Shown here in pieces: positions 45,008 through 55,210 of a stretch of DNA of 64,000 nucleotides (positions are counted from its first letter, which is position 1; each line of letters starts with the position of its first letter). The translations under genes and the position numbers were made by a program. Source of the DNA: Voacanga thouarsii (taxonomy: Eukaryota > Streptophyta > Magnoliopsida > Gentianales > Apocynaceae); contig JANUWF010002342.1 of assembly GCA_026120185.1 (NCBI GenBank), forward strand, positions 6,867,501 through 6,931,500, in the 5' to 3' direction. The notes below the pieces were generated by a model. The model saw only the letters and a program-made list of their open reading frames with translations, was not told the DNA's origin and searched no databases.

Positions 45008-45628
45008 TCATTTAATATATCCTCCTTGTAATTGAGCTATGCAAGCTGCATTGTCTTTATAAAGAGGAGTTGGAATATCTTTGATTGATGATAATCCACA
45101 ACTTTCTCGGATATAATGAATCATGGATCTTAGCCATACACATTCTCGACTTGCTTCATGAATGGCTATAATTTCAGCATGATTTGAAGAAGTAGCTACT
45201 ATAGATTGTTTCGTAGAACGCCATGATATATCAGTATTTCCACATGTAAATAGATAGCCCGTTTGAGAACGTGCTTTATGTGGATCAGATAAATAACCAA
45301 CATCTGCATGACCTATCAATGTTGGACTGGTTTTATTTGAATAAAATAATCCGAGATCAATTGTACCTTGGAGATATCGAAGGACTTGTTTAATTCCATT
45401 CCAATGTCGTCGTGTTGGTGAAGAACTAAATCTTGCTAATAAATTGACAGCAAAAGCAATATCAGGTCGTGTGTTATTAGCAAGATACATCAATGCACCA
45501 ATTGCACTGAGATATGGTACTTCAGGACCAAGGAGTTCTTCATCATTTTCTTGAGGTCGGAAAGGATCTTTATCCACATTTAATGATCGGACGATCATTG
45601 GAATACTCAATGGATGTGCTTTGTCCAT
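45008..45628 (-). pseudogene. Copia RNase H domain
   Basis: This 206-codon frame starts with VPYLSAIGALMYLANNTRPD at the end of the polymerase region, then FAVNLLARFSSSPTRRHWNG and LRYLQGTIDLGLFYS. RNase H motifs follow: HADVGYLSDPHKARSQTGYL, the SWRSTKQSIVATSSNHAEII block with its Glu, and YKDNAACIAQL. The frame stops after GGYIK at 45008, where relatives read on. The remaining residues (HISPKFFFTHELQ, NLADIFTKTLP) are encoded just downstream to about 44830. It would remove the RNA template during replication. A frameshift separates it from the RT frame. Confidence 0.92.
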
Positions 45629-46320
45629 GTAAAATCTTTTAGCACTTTTGTCGTATATGTTGATTGATGAATAAATGTTCCACTCTCCGGATGTTTAATT
45701 TGTAAACCAAGGCAAAATTTGGTTTTACCAAAATTCTTGATTTCGAATTCTCTTTTAAATAATCAATTGTTTCTTGGAGCTCTTCAGAGTTCCAATAAGA
45801 TTAATATCATCAACATATATAGCTAATATCACAAATTTAGAACTAGATTTTTTAATAAAAACACATGGACATACCTGGTCATTTTTAAAGTCCGCTTTCA
45901 ATAAATATTCACTAAGACGTGTGAACCACATGCGCCCAGATTGCTTCAGGCCATATAATGATTTCTGCAACTTGATGGAGTAATTTTCACGAGGATACTG
46001 TTTATATGCTTCAGGTATATGAAATCCTTCGGGGATTTTCATGTAAACATCATTTTCTAAATTTCCATACAAGTAAGCAGTGACAACATCTAATAGGCGC
46101 ATATCTATCTTTTCATGTACTGCCAAACTGATAAGATATCGAAGTGTAATAGCATCAACAACAGGAGAATAAGTTTCATCATAATCAATACCTGGTCTTT
46201 GTGAAAAACCTTGGGCTACTAATCGCGCTTTATATCGAACGATTTCACTCTTTTCATTGCGCTTTCGCACAAATATCCATTTGTAGCCAACAGGTTTTAC
46301 ACCTTTCAGTGTTCGGACCG
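45629..46320 (-). pseudogene. Copia reverse transcriptase domain
   Basis: The open part 45755-46270 reads KARLVAQGFSQRPGIDYDET, YSPVVDAITLRYLISLAVHE, DVVTAYLYGNLENDVYMKIP, YGLKQSGRMWFTRL and the catalytic FVILAIYVDDINLIG. These are the canonical Copia polymerase motifs with the YVDD active site intact. The frame is lost by a stop and frameshift at about 45755, then resumes towards the RNase H frame through a QIEHP-like block. The N-terminal thumb-proximal part continues right of 46270 in another frame to about 46320. Inactive as it stands. Confidence 0.93.
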
Positions 46321-46989
46321 CAGTCCGAAGACTTCACGTTTTGTCGTTGCATTTAACTCCGATTGAATCGCATCTTTCCATTGCAGCCAATCTTTTCTAT
46401 GCCGACATTCATCAATCGATATTGGTTCAGGATCATCATTATCCCGTGTAACATCAAGAGATATATTGTATGCAAATATATTATCAATAACAGCTTTCTA
46501 TCCGATTCCAACTTCTACCTAAGTGGTATAATTGATAGAAATTTCAGTGTTACTTTCATCAACTTCTGGTTCTTTGTCATCAGCTCTCTCTTGGTCTTTA
46601 TCATTCTTTTCTTCAATATGATCTTCTGGATCAGCTTAATCCTCTTTTCTTTCGAGGATTTTTATCTTTAGAACCAAGAGGTCGGCCACGCTTCCGGCGT
46701 GTTTTTGACTCAACAGACTATAGGTATAATATTTTGTTCTCGCTGGAACTTCAATTCGAATAGGAGCATTTATAGTCGGAATATGCGATTTTGTAATTCT
46801 TCCGGAGTCAACAAAAGCGTCTGGCATTTGATTTGCAATGCTTTGCAAATGAATTATCTTTTGAACTTCAAGTTCACATGCGCTTGTGCGCGGATCAAGA
46901 TAATTTAATGATGTTGTCCAAGCAAGATCCTTTTTATGTCGTTTTGGTTCTCCCCTAATTTAGGGAATAATGATTCATCAAAATGACAA
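46321..46989 (-). pseudogene. Copia integrase-RT linker, decayed
   Basis: Between integrase and RT the minus strand contains fragments of the usual acidic/basic linker, including a RGRPLGSK-like motif (near 46660-46700) and a DCHFDESLFPKLGE motif (about 46930-46990). Several frameshifts are present. Plus-strand frames here (46363-46671, 46699-46908) are antisense by-products. Confidence 0.7.
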
Positions 46990-47760
46990 TCAAGCAAATC
47001 TTGCTGTGAATACATCTCCCGTCGTGGGTTCAACATACCCGATAATAGAGGGAGAATCATATCCAATGTAGATCCCCTTTCTTCTTTGAGGACCCATCTT
47101 TGTACGTTGGTTTGGTGCAATTGGAATATATACAGCACACCCAAAAATTCTTAAATGAGCTATATTTGGCTCAGAACCAAAAGCCAATTTTAAGGGAGAA
47201 AATTTGTGATAACTTGTTGGCCTTAGGCGTACAAGTGCTCGCAAAGCATGCAAAATAGCATGTCCCTGCGCAGCTTGTCGGGAGATTTGTTCTCATTAAT
47301 AACGGTCTAGCAATTAATTGTAACCGTTTAATGAATGATTCAACTAGACCATTCTGAGTATGAACATGAGCTACTGGATGTTCAATAGTAATGCCAATTG
47401 ACAGGCAATAAGCATCAAAAGCTTGGGAGGAATATTCTCCAGCATTATCTAGACGGATCCTTTTGATCGGATAATCTAGAAATTGCGCTCTTAAGCGAAT
47501 TATTTGGGCAAGCAATCTCGTGAACGCCAGGTTGCGAGTTGATAATAAACTAACATGCGACCATCGGGTCGATGCATCAATTAAAATCATAAAGTATCTG
47601 AATTGCCCACATGGTGGATTAATTGGTCCACATATATCACCATGAATTCTTTCTAAAAATACTCGGAGACTCAAACTCCACTTTTGTTGGAGATGGTTTA
47701 ATAATCAATTTCCCTTGAGAACATGCAGCACATGAAAATTTATCAGATGTCAAAATCCTT
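46990..47760 (-). pseudogene. Copia integrase domain
   Basis: Two overlapping frames cover the domain. The segment 47171-47674 has ERIHGDICGPINPPCGQFRY with the first catalytic Asp, IKRIRLDNAGEYSSQAFDAY with the second, and HTQNGLVESFIKRLQLIARP with the Glu. A frameshift near 47250 leads to 46990-47253, which gives LKLAFGSEPNIAHLRIFGCA, IGYDSPSIIGYVEPTTGDVF and a short end. The residues NLPTSCAGTCYFACF around the shift are a damaged form of the usual 'LP.S.WGHA.LHA' block. Strand-transfer activity is lost through the frame breaks. Confidence 0.92.
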
Positions 47761-48017
47761 TGACTTTTCAAAGGATGACCATGCGTATTTTCAATTATTC
47801 TTCGCATCATAATAGCTCCTGGATGACCCAAACGGTCATGCCAAATGATAAATGTAACAGGATCAGTAAATTTCTGATTTACTGAATGATGCATTTCAAT
47901 TGCATGGATTTTTGTGCTATATAGGCCAGAAGAAAGAGATGGTAGCTTTTCTAATAAAGATTTCTTACCCGACATTATTTGAGTAATACAGAGATACTCA
48001 AAACTATTTTCTTCCAT
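47637..48017 (-). pseudogene. Copia GAG-pre-integrase (HHCC) region
   Basis: This 126-codon frame carries LYSTKIHAIEMHHSVNQKFT followed by the finger, IWHDRLGHPG..., H in NTHGHPLKSQ and CAACSQGK. The HHCC order and spacing fit the pre-integrase zinc-binding domain of Copia. The 3' end overlaps the integrase core in another frame by about 37 bases, showing the frameshift at about 47640-47670. Confidence 0.92.
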
Positions 48018-48058
48018 TGTTTCAATGTGATATCCATTTCGGCGAATATCTTTAAAGC

Positions 48059-48331
48059 TTAATAAATTTCTTCGAGATTTTGAAGAAAATAACGCTTTAG
48101 GAATAACAACATTTGTTCCTCCGGTAATACAATATTAGCTCTTCCGCAGCCTTCAATCAACTTTACACTACCACCTATAGTATTAACATTTGTTTCTCCC
48201 ATCTCGCAGTAAGAGAAATATTTTTTATCTTTCAATATGGTGTGTGTTGTACCACTATCAATTAGGCATATATCTTCAATGCCATTTGTGTATCCTAGTA
48301 AGCGTGAATAATAGCCATCTGGGCATAACAA
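48059..48331 (-). pseudogene. Copia protease domain
   Basis: The 90-codon frame has the aspartic protease motif ICLIDSGTTHTILKDKKYF, with catalytic DSG intact, then VNTIGGSVKLIEGCGRANI. The remainder (LLFLKRYFLQNLEEIY) is out of the consensus, and the segment that should read into the HHCC region is displaced by a frameshift at about 48060. It would process the polyprotein. Confidence 0.9.
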
Positions 48332-49171
48332 AATATTTATAAATGTAAATACTCAAACAATAAAAACCTTAAACGATAAGTACTATTACAATGCCAAAAA
48401 TATAAAATATAAAAGAAACATATTAAAAGTAAACTTTTAATTATTTTGAACACTTCCATCACCAATCAAATGCTCAATTACAAAAGAGCAACTATAAGCA
48501 TGTATCCTCAAGTTCATATGAACACTAGTGATATGAATAAAAGATGTGATGCTTATTATTAATAGAAATATCTTTTTCCCTTATTATCTTTTCTGTTCCA
48601 CTTCAGGTGGCCAGTATTTCTCTGTGATAAGGGAAATATCGAGTGTGTCCATGACCATAACCACGGCCACTGCCACAACTACGACTATAACGATGGCTTC
48701 TGCTGGAGCCAACAGCATTCACTTCTGGGAGTGCTGTTGAGCCAGTTCATCTGGCTTCATGATTTCTCAATAATAACTCATGTTAAAGCTGTCAATTTTG
48801 GATGCCCTTTTTCTCGATATTGTTACTGTAGAACATGAAAAGTGGAAAATGTCTTCTTCAATATAACTTCATCAGTAACTTTTTCTCCGTAAAATTTTTA
48901 ACTAAGATGTAGTTTTATACATCACGGAGTTCACGATTTTACAATCTTGCAACTTCAGGTGCAACCATTCATACCGTGCAGTGGGTAGTACGACCATCTT
49001 CAGGTGGTCAAATCTTTCTTTTTATCCACATGACATATGGATCTCATTTTTTTTTAGCATTTAGATGCATTTTTGTATGACATATAATTTTTTTTTCTAG
49101 AAATATCAAGGGCTACAAATTCGAATTTAGCGAGATCAATAAATGCATACCTGTCTTCTGGCTTTAATAAC
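48332..49171 (-). pseudogene. Copia gag remnant with internal deletion
   Basis: At the right end (about 49085-49150, minus) the gag start can be followed: an F-DLAKFEFVALDIS-like block. It breaks off and resumes at about 49020 with KERFDHLKMVVLPTARYEWL, then LQDCKIVNSVMY. Near 48650-48760 comes a Gly/Arg-rich region (SHRYSRSCGSGRGYGHGHTR). Copia gags in this group normally need more than 800 bases; here segments between these blocks are missing and frames shift repeatedly, so gag is truncated by deletion. Nothing can be assembled from it. The plus-strand frame 48546-48740 is antisense. Confidence 0.8.
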
Positions 49172-49194
49172 GGCAGAGACTCGTGCTGATAACG
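49172..49194 (-). other. Copia putative primer-binding region (non-standard)
   Basis: Directly after the 5' LTR the minus strand reads CGTTATCAGCACGAGTCTCT. It does not start with TGG, as sites pairing with a mature tRNA 3' CCA end do. Priming may use a tRNA internal fragment, as known for some Copia elements, or the site may be mutated. Confidence 0.5.
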
Positions 49195-49564
49195 TGTTAT
49201 AAAATTAGGGTAGTGTTAGAATAAAATCTACACACTACACACTAAGAAAATTCTAACTATTCTTTGCACAAGAATTTCTCTTCAAACTTCTCTCTTTCTT
49301 TCTCTCACAATTCTTTCTCTAATCTTTCTTTCACTAATCTTTCTTTCACAAAATGATGGTGTATTACAAGCTTAAAGCATAGCTCTATTTATAGAGCTCT
49401 TGTAATTAGTGGAATACATCATGGCATACATCATCTTCAACTAATCTCAATTAGTGGTGTCTCCACTAAATGGTGGACATCCATAAAAATCTTCTAATAA
49501 TTCACATAAGTCCATAATTAGTGGAGCCTCCACTAATTAATGGAGATTCCAATAATTCATAACA
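49195..49564 (-). repeat. Copia 5' LTR with TATA box
   Basis: The 370-bp LTR contains TATAAATA on the minus strand (plus 49386-49393). This box lies in an imperfect palindrome, AGCTCTAT-TT-ATAGAGCT. Transcription of the element would start just downstream on the minus strand. The perfect duplication TTAAT follows at 49565. Confidence 0.92.
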
Positions 49565-50055
49565 TTAATTAATATATATTCAAACTAATCTGAGCTTGTT
49601 TATGAATAATATAATTAATTATATAGTACATTACATAATAAATATATTTATCTTAAGAATGCCAAATATAAAAGGTATTTCTTTTCTATTTATTAAATAG
49701 TATATAATATACAAATAGTATTATTAATTTTTTAAATATGAAATTAATAATATTGGTGACTTTCAACAAGACCAATTTATTACTACAAGTAGGAGCATAT
49801 TTGCAAGTATTGCATTATACAAATAAATTCTATTATTCCTTATTTAATTGAACTTGTTGTACTATTACCTCAAGTCAAATAATAAAAGTAATATGTATGT
49901 CTTCATGTCAGTTTCAGTAGTGTGAGATACAGATGTAATTGGTTTGAGTAGTCTGATTAATGTTTAATGTCCAAACAATGTATGCAATTAATAATAAAGT
50001 ATCATTTTTATATCTGAAAATCATTAACTTAAATTTTTAAAAAACTATAATGGCT

Positions 50056-50499
50056 AGTTTGGGAGTTTAAGAGAACAGAGAAAATAATAGAAAATTTAAG
50101 ATATATAAGAAAAGAAAAGGAAGGAAGGTGAAGTGAATATATTTAATATTATTTTGGGAGTTTAAGAGAGAAAAAAAAATATTCACATGTATGTGGGAGT
50201 TTGGAGGGAAAAAAAAGAATGAAAATGAATTTACTAAAATAACTTTATTTTATAATTTCTATTTGATATGTTATTTTAAAATAAAATGGACAAAGTTGTT
50301 ATTTTAATTTATTTTCAAAGTATTGTAAGAATCCTTCCCATTCTCTCCACTCTTGGAGAGAAAGAATTATGGGACTTGAAGTGATCCTTAGTCTCCCTAC
50401 TTCTCTCCCTCTCCTTCCCACAAAAATCCAACAAACAAGAGAAGAGATTAACTTTCTCTCAAAAGCTTTTGTTTTCTCTCCATTTTGAACTCCCAAACT
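50056..50499. mobile_element. MITE candidate with TIR AGTTTGGGAGTTTAA
   Basis: AGTTTGGGAGTTTAA at 50056-50070 is repeated in inverted form as TTGAACTCCCAAACT at 50485-50499, with one mismatch. The interior is AT-rich, non-coding and carries extra GGGAGTTTAAGAGAG-like copies (about 50155 and 50186). Length is 444 bp. Flanks give no convincing target duplication, so the family is open. Confidence 0.5.
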
Positions 50500-50580
50500 T
50501 AAATCATTTACAATTTGACTCATTTAGTTTGGAAAGTTAAATTAAATTAGTTCAAATATGAATTGGATCACTTGTTTATT

Positions 50581-51092
50581 TTCTATTAGTTTATATTTTA
50601 AAATTTAAAATATATTAAATAAAATAATATTCAAAATTAAATTTTCTAATTTTCTAATTTTTCTCACTATACTCTATTTATCTAATTATTGAATTAATTT
50701 AATTTATCATTTTCAATGCAAAAGTTATTAATATTTGATGGCTTACGTGAAATCTCTAACGGATAGTTTGAACTTGTTAGGGGAAAAAAAAAGATATATT
50801 TCATATTAAAAAAATTAGGAAAAGTAGTTTGATTTATTTGTTGACAAATTTTAAAAATTTCTGTTAGTTTATATTTTAAAATTAAAAGTTCTATTGAATA
50901 AAATAATATTTGAAATTAAAGTATTTATTTTTTTATTGATTTTTTTTTAAAAAAATTTTGCTCACTATACCCTGTTTATCCAATTATTAAATTATTTTAA
51001 TTTATCATTTCAATGTAAAAAATATTAATATTTGATGGTCTACTTGAAATTCCTAACGGATTGTTTGAACTTGATGGGGGAATGAGAAAGAT
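50581..51092. repeat. Imperfect tandem duplication of about 230 bp
   Basis: The segment 50581-50805 (TTCTATTAGTTTATATTTTA ... TTTGAACTTGTTAGGGG) is repeated at 50859-51092 (TTCTGTTAGTTTATATTTTA ... TTTGAACTTGATGGGGG). Both include AATATTTGATGG and CCTAACGGA/TCTAACGGA. Divergence and small indels suggest an old event. Confidence 0.75.
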
Positions 51093-51527
51093 CTAGATGA
51101 ACGGCCATTTACTGAATAATGAAATAGAGCTTCTGTGAGGTTTTGCCTCGTTCCCTTATATTCTTTCATTGAATTATTTATTTTCCTTTATTCTTTCTTT
51201 CTATTGTCCTAAATCAAAACTCTTCTCTCTTCTAAAAATTCCATTGCTGTGTCATTTTTTAAGCAACACTATATCAAGCACAATAAAGTTGAAACATAGT
51301 AGCATCAGAAATAATCAACTATAAAAGATCTTTTAGGGATTTTAATCTATACAAAATGTGTGATGCAATTTCAAGCCTTTGATACTTTTCCCTTTTTTAT
51401 GTGTTTACACATAATTAACTTTAACTGCTAGTTGACAAGCTGGAAGAATATCTCCTCACTCAAGAGAAAAACAACCCAATTCCTAATCAACCCCTCGTCA
51501 CCAACCTTAAAGAAAGAAAGGGATGAT

Positions 51528-53271
51528 TGTTAGAATTTTCTATCATGCAATCAAATATGCGCAGCGGAAGAAAAAGAATTCTAGCCAACAAGGATTGCAT
51601 GTATGTGTAGAAACGGACCAAAAATTAGAAAACCAAACCTTTGGTGTCATTACTGTCGTTTAAAAATCTGAGACATTTGAATGATTACAGTGGCGCGATC
51701 CAGGAAAACCTTTCTACGCTTTGATCAGTCGCCAACCAGATGATAGCATTCGTCAATACACACTGCAATCCAAATGTAGGATTGCCTCTAATGAAAGTCC
51801 ACACGAGGACAGTTCACTCAAGACACCAAAAAAACTCTCTGTGCTAGCAAAGATGAATATGGCGGCTAGGGTTTATGTGTGAGACAGAAGAAGAAGTCGT
51901 GTATTGTGATACCAAGAGAACAAACTTTTCTCTGTGTTTATCAAGAAATAATAACCACGACATTCATTTTGAAGAAACCTCAGAAAAACCCGCAGAAAAC
52001 ATGCTTCCAGAATTCTAAAAGAATTAGAATTCATTAATTGTAATTGGATCCCATAAGTCTCACAATCACAATTTGGCCCCAAAATTATATGTAATTATAA
52101 TTTGACTACAATGACTTCTACTTCTCACAATTAACCCCACAATGTTATCAAATAATATCTTGAGCTTTTAATCCTCTATTGTGTGTGACCTATTAGATTT
52201 CCTAGTCTATTGGTGGTGAAATATGAATTAATCAAAACGTCTTTAGGATTAATAATTCTTAATAATTTAGAAATAATTTATTAATTCTAATTAGGATTGG
52301 TTTATTAATTCTCTAATTAATAAACTCATATTCAGCAGATCGTAAGCGATATCTAGCAACATATCATGACCACCTAAAAGTCCAGAAAGTTAAGTGGCTT
52401 GCCATGAACCTTTCAATAACAAATAACAGTGCAATAAATTCCTTTCACCATACAATATCTCCTTCGGGTTAAAGTACAGAATTAGTGCTAATTCCTTTCA
52501 AAATAATAAATTAATTCTAGCCCAAATATTTTAGTACTTGTACCCGAAATCCACTACTCATCATATGTATCAATTGGAACTGTTTCTAATATACAATCAC
52601 CTCGGCCAAGGATTTCTTGAGTAATGATTCCTACAAATGGCCATGAGCTATATGCCCCTATTATTAGAAGTAGTGAATTTTTTATTGATCCTCTCAATTA
52701 CTTTCGTTTACTTCACATTGTACCTAATATCTATCTTATAGCCGGCCATCGACCTAACTCCAAAGATTAGAATCAAAGTAAAATGCTTAGGAAATAAAAT
52801 ACCTTGGAGATCTCAAATTTAAGAATACTTGCACATCTGCTATAACGAGATTCTATCACTGGCACTAAATAGTTATCCATGTGATTATCTCATAGTTAGG
52901 TTATCTAATGTACTTGTTCTAATAACAAGCATCCATGTATTAACTTTGAATATAACAATACTCACGGATGTGAGAACCACTTTCTGATCAAATCAGGAAG
53001 TATAACACGTGCTAGTCTTAATGCATTAATGATGTCCTATATCATTAATACTACGACTAGGGACAATTTAAGTACAAACACTATCTAGCTTAGTAGGAAC
53101 ATCACATCATGATCTCTATCATGATTTTTTTAACACGATGTTGTACTTGGGACTTTATCTAATAGTTATATTCACACAAAACAAACTGAAAAATAAATAA
53201 TACCTTGTATTATTAATTAAATGTGTCATATAAAAAATACAAGTGATTGCTTCTAGGGTATAACACTAACA
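51528..53271 (-). mobile_element. Solo LTR of a Copia-type element, 1.74 kb, perfect TSD
   Basis: On the minus strand it begins TGTTAGTGTTATACCCTAGA at 53271 and ends AGAAAATTCTAACA at 51528, so it has a TGTTA...TAACA inverted terminus. The flanks are ATGAT on both sides (51523-51527 and 53272-53276). No internal region is present, so it is a solo LTR from recombination between two LTRs. The GCGCAGCGGAAG-like motif near the 3' end (51557-51570) is common at this place in long plant Copia LTRs. Coding frames are absent. Confidence 0.93.
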
Positions 53272-54499
53272 ATGATAGGTTTATTGGAAAAGCTAAAGTA
53301 TTAAGACCAAAGAAAGAAAACCAGAGCAACTTTCTCTATCTAAACACAACCAAATGGAGCACTAAATACCCTTTATCTTTCACCCAAGCATAAAAACTTT
53401 TCTCATCTCATATAAATTTTTTCTAACTCAAGAGTTAAACATTTAGCAACAGAAAGCCACACCAAAATGGAACACAAACTGTTAGGTCAGTTTCTTAAGA
53501 TTTCATTATACGCATAACATATCATCTACACACTTGACAAAACCTGTACAGTTGCAAAATCACCAAATATTCACCATTTTCTTGTAGTTGAACTTCACCA
53601 AAATATAATATGCTTGCAAGCCCACTAATTTATGAGCTTTTGTTTAGTTTGCATTAGCAAATAATACAGTCCTCAACAATTCCAAAAAAAATCACAATTC
53701 CAAAAAAACCATAAGTCCACCAATAATGCCAAAGAGTTAGCTAGTTGTTGGGGGACTTGATTTGTGCAAATGCTTAAAACTATCCCTAAACAAATGCTTC
53801 ACTTGCCGTCTTTAGTCCCATACCACTTACCATATACAAAAGTCTGCACATCAAACTAACAATACAACTACCAATTGGTTTCAAAACCTATACAGTAGCA
53901 AAATCGCCAAATATTCACCATTTGCTCCCAGTTAATGAACAAGCAAAACAACGAGTCACCAAATAATCACCATTTTCTCCTAGTTGAACATCACCAAAAT
54001 ATCCCAACAAAGAGGCAAAAGGTATCCTATAATAGAAGTAAATAATGTTAGATATTTGATATCACAAAAACCTTATAACTCAAAGGTCATTCATAAAGAA
54101 CCTAACAATAGGAATTTAAGGCAATAAAATCAACTTGCTCACCTCCCCAAAAAATACCCATCCATGTTTTGTCCTTTCAGAATCTGCATAACCATTTTAG
54201 ATTATAAGATATAATCCCATACTCACATTTATTCCAACTAAGTAGACATCCAATCCAACTTAAGCAATATATAGATTATGTCCATATAACCATTCTAATT
54301 ACCATTCAAAATCTACAAGCTCATTTTTAAGTGTAACATACTATCTCAAGCACATACTCACAATGCTCACATCTGCTCCAAACTAATAGACATCCAACCT
54401 TGTAGGAGGTATATACAAAAATCGATAGAGTAGTAATATGAATATAGTAGTGACTTCATACCATATGAAAATGCAAACCCGTAGCAGGCTTAGGACAAT
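53272..54499. repeat. CACTA-C interior with diverged direct repeats
   Basis: A unit with ACAGTTGCAAAATCACCAAA and TATTCACCATTTTC occurs at about 53548-53605, again at about 53888-53925, and partly at about 53956-54000. No gene is recognised. TTTTCTTGTAGTTG at 53578 looks like a CACTA end but lies inside the repeat. Confidence 0.5.
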
Positions 54500-55210
54500 T
54501 GTTGCCCAACATGTTTCATAAGCCAGTCAATCTTTGCCTGCCGTAATTCTATTTGAGACTGTTTGGATTCCAATTATTTTTGTTGTTATCAATCTTTGTT
54601 TATTGAGCCTCCAACTGGGAGCTTTGATTCTCGAGTAATTAGGTCTGATATCTAGTTGGATTCTTTGAGCTTCAATTTCAGTTCTTTGAGCTTTAATTTG
54701 TTCTTTTTGAGCTTGAATGGTTTGTTGTACCTCAGTAGACCATGATTCATATTCAAAATAGAATTCTGCCATGCACCTTAGGTTTTAGCCCACGTCCACG
54801 ACCAACGATGTAAGCACACCTTTTTCCAAAGACATTTTCACATATTTCTTCCTTATTTCGTTTCTCACCATCTTCATTCACATATTCATTTTTATTTTGC
54901 ATCATTTGTTGCTAGAAAGAAAATTACAAAGGTTAATTCCATTTTTGATGTGGCAACTAGAAATTCATGTAGCTAGACTTATCTTCAAATTTCACAAAAA
55001 ATCAATAAGAGTATGTTTCTTTTTTTTTTTTTCACTCACACGTGCTTCTTCAACAATAGGTGAACTTTCTTTTTTTTTTTCACTCACATGTGCTTCTTCA
55101 GCAATAGGTGAACTCCAACAACCATTCTTGTCCTTGTATGCAATGGAAAGTGTTTCAATTGGACCAGGTCTCAAATGTGTCTGAGGATCTCGTTGCAATG
55201 AAGAAACATA
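54500..55210 (-). pseudogene. TNP1-like C-terminal remnant of CACTA-C
   Basis: On the minus strand, about 54790-54900 reads EEICENVFGKRCAYIVGRGR followed by GLKPK, the 'E.VLG.R..Y..GLG...P' signature of TNP1-like proteins. The frame 54527-54772 follows with a coiled coil (VQQTIQAQKEQIKAQRTEIE) of the type that ends these proteins. Upstream (54992-55198) is a linker with a tandem duplication, SSPIAEEAHVSEKKKE and SSPIVEEARVSEKKKK. Protein of this type binds subterminal repeats. Several frame changes; a decayed gene whose promoter side lies to the right. Confidence 0.6.
55015..55125. repeat. Tandem duplication of about 54 bp in the TNP1-like linker
   Basis: Two units, each T-rich then CACTCACACGTGCTTCTTCA with ACAATAGGTGAAC, follow one another. 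They encode two copies of the SSPI(A/V)EEA(H/R)VSEKKK segment on the minus strand. Confidence 0.85.

Larger units (their letters stand above)
44307..49564 (-). mobile_element. Ty1/Copia LTR retrotransposon, nested
   Basis: LTRs of 367 and 370 bp (44307-44673 and 49195-49564) begin TGTTATGAATT and end TTTTATAACA on the minus strand. The target duplication TTAAT is perfect on both sides (44302-44306 and 49565-49569). From right to left it holds gag, protease, integrase, reverse transcriptase and RNase H, the Copia order. Only about seven differences separate the LTRs by eye, indicating a fairly recent insertion, yet the coding frame is broken by several frameshifts, stops and a gag deletion. 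I do not assign a lineage. Confidence 0.95.
49565..51527. other. AT-rich host sequence of CACTA-C with a MITE candidate and a duplication
   Basis: No protein-coding signal is recognised. The stretch continues the dispersed repeat left of the Copia element, then includes a MITE candidate (50056-50499) and a direct duplication (50581-51092). The minus frame at 50299-50523 lies inside the MITE candidate and is not supported. Confidence 0.5.

Noticed and set aside
46363..46671. 102-codon plus-strand ORF
   Set aside because: Antisense to the Copia integrase-RT linker; composition and position are explained by the minus-strand pseudogene.
53578..53591. TTTTCTTGTAGTTG as a possible right end of CACTA-C
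   Set aside because: It ends TAGTTG, not TAGTG, and sits inside a local direct repeat; TNP1 and TNP2 pieces lie further right.
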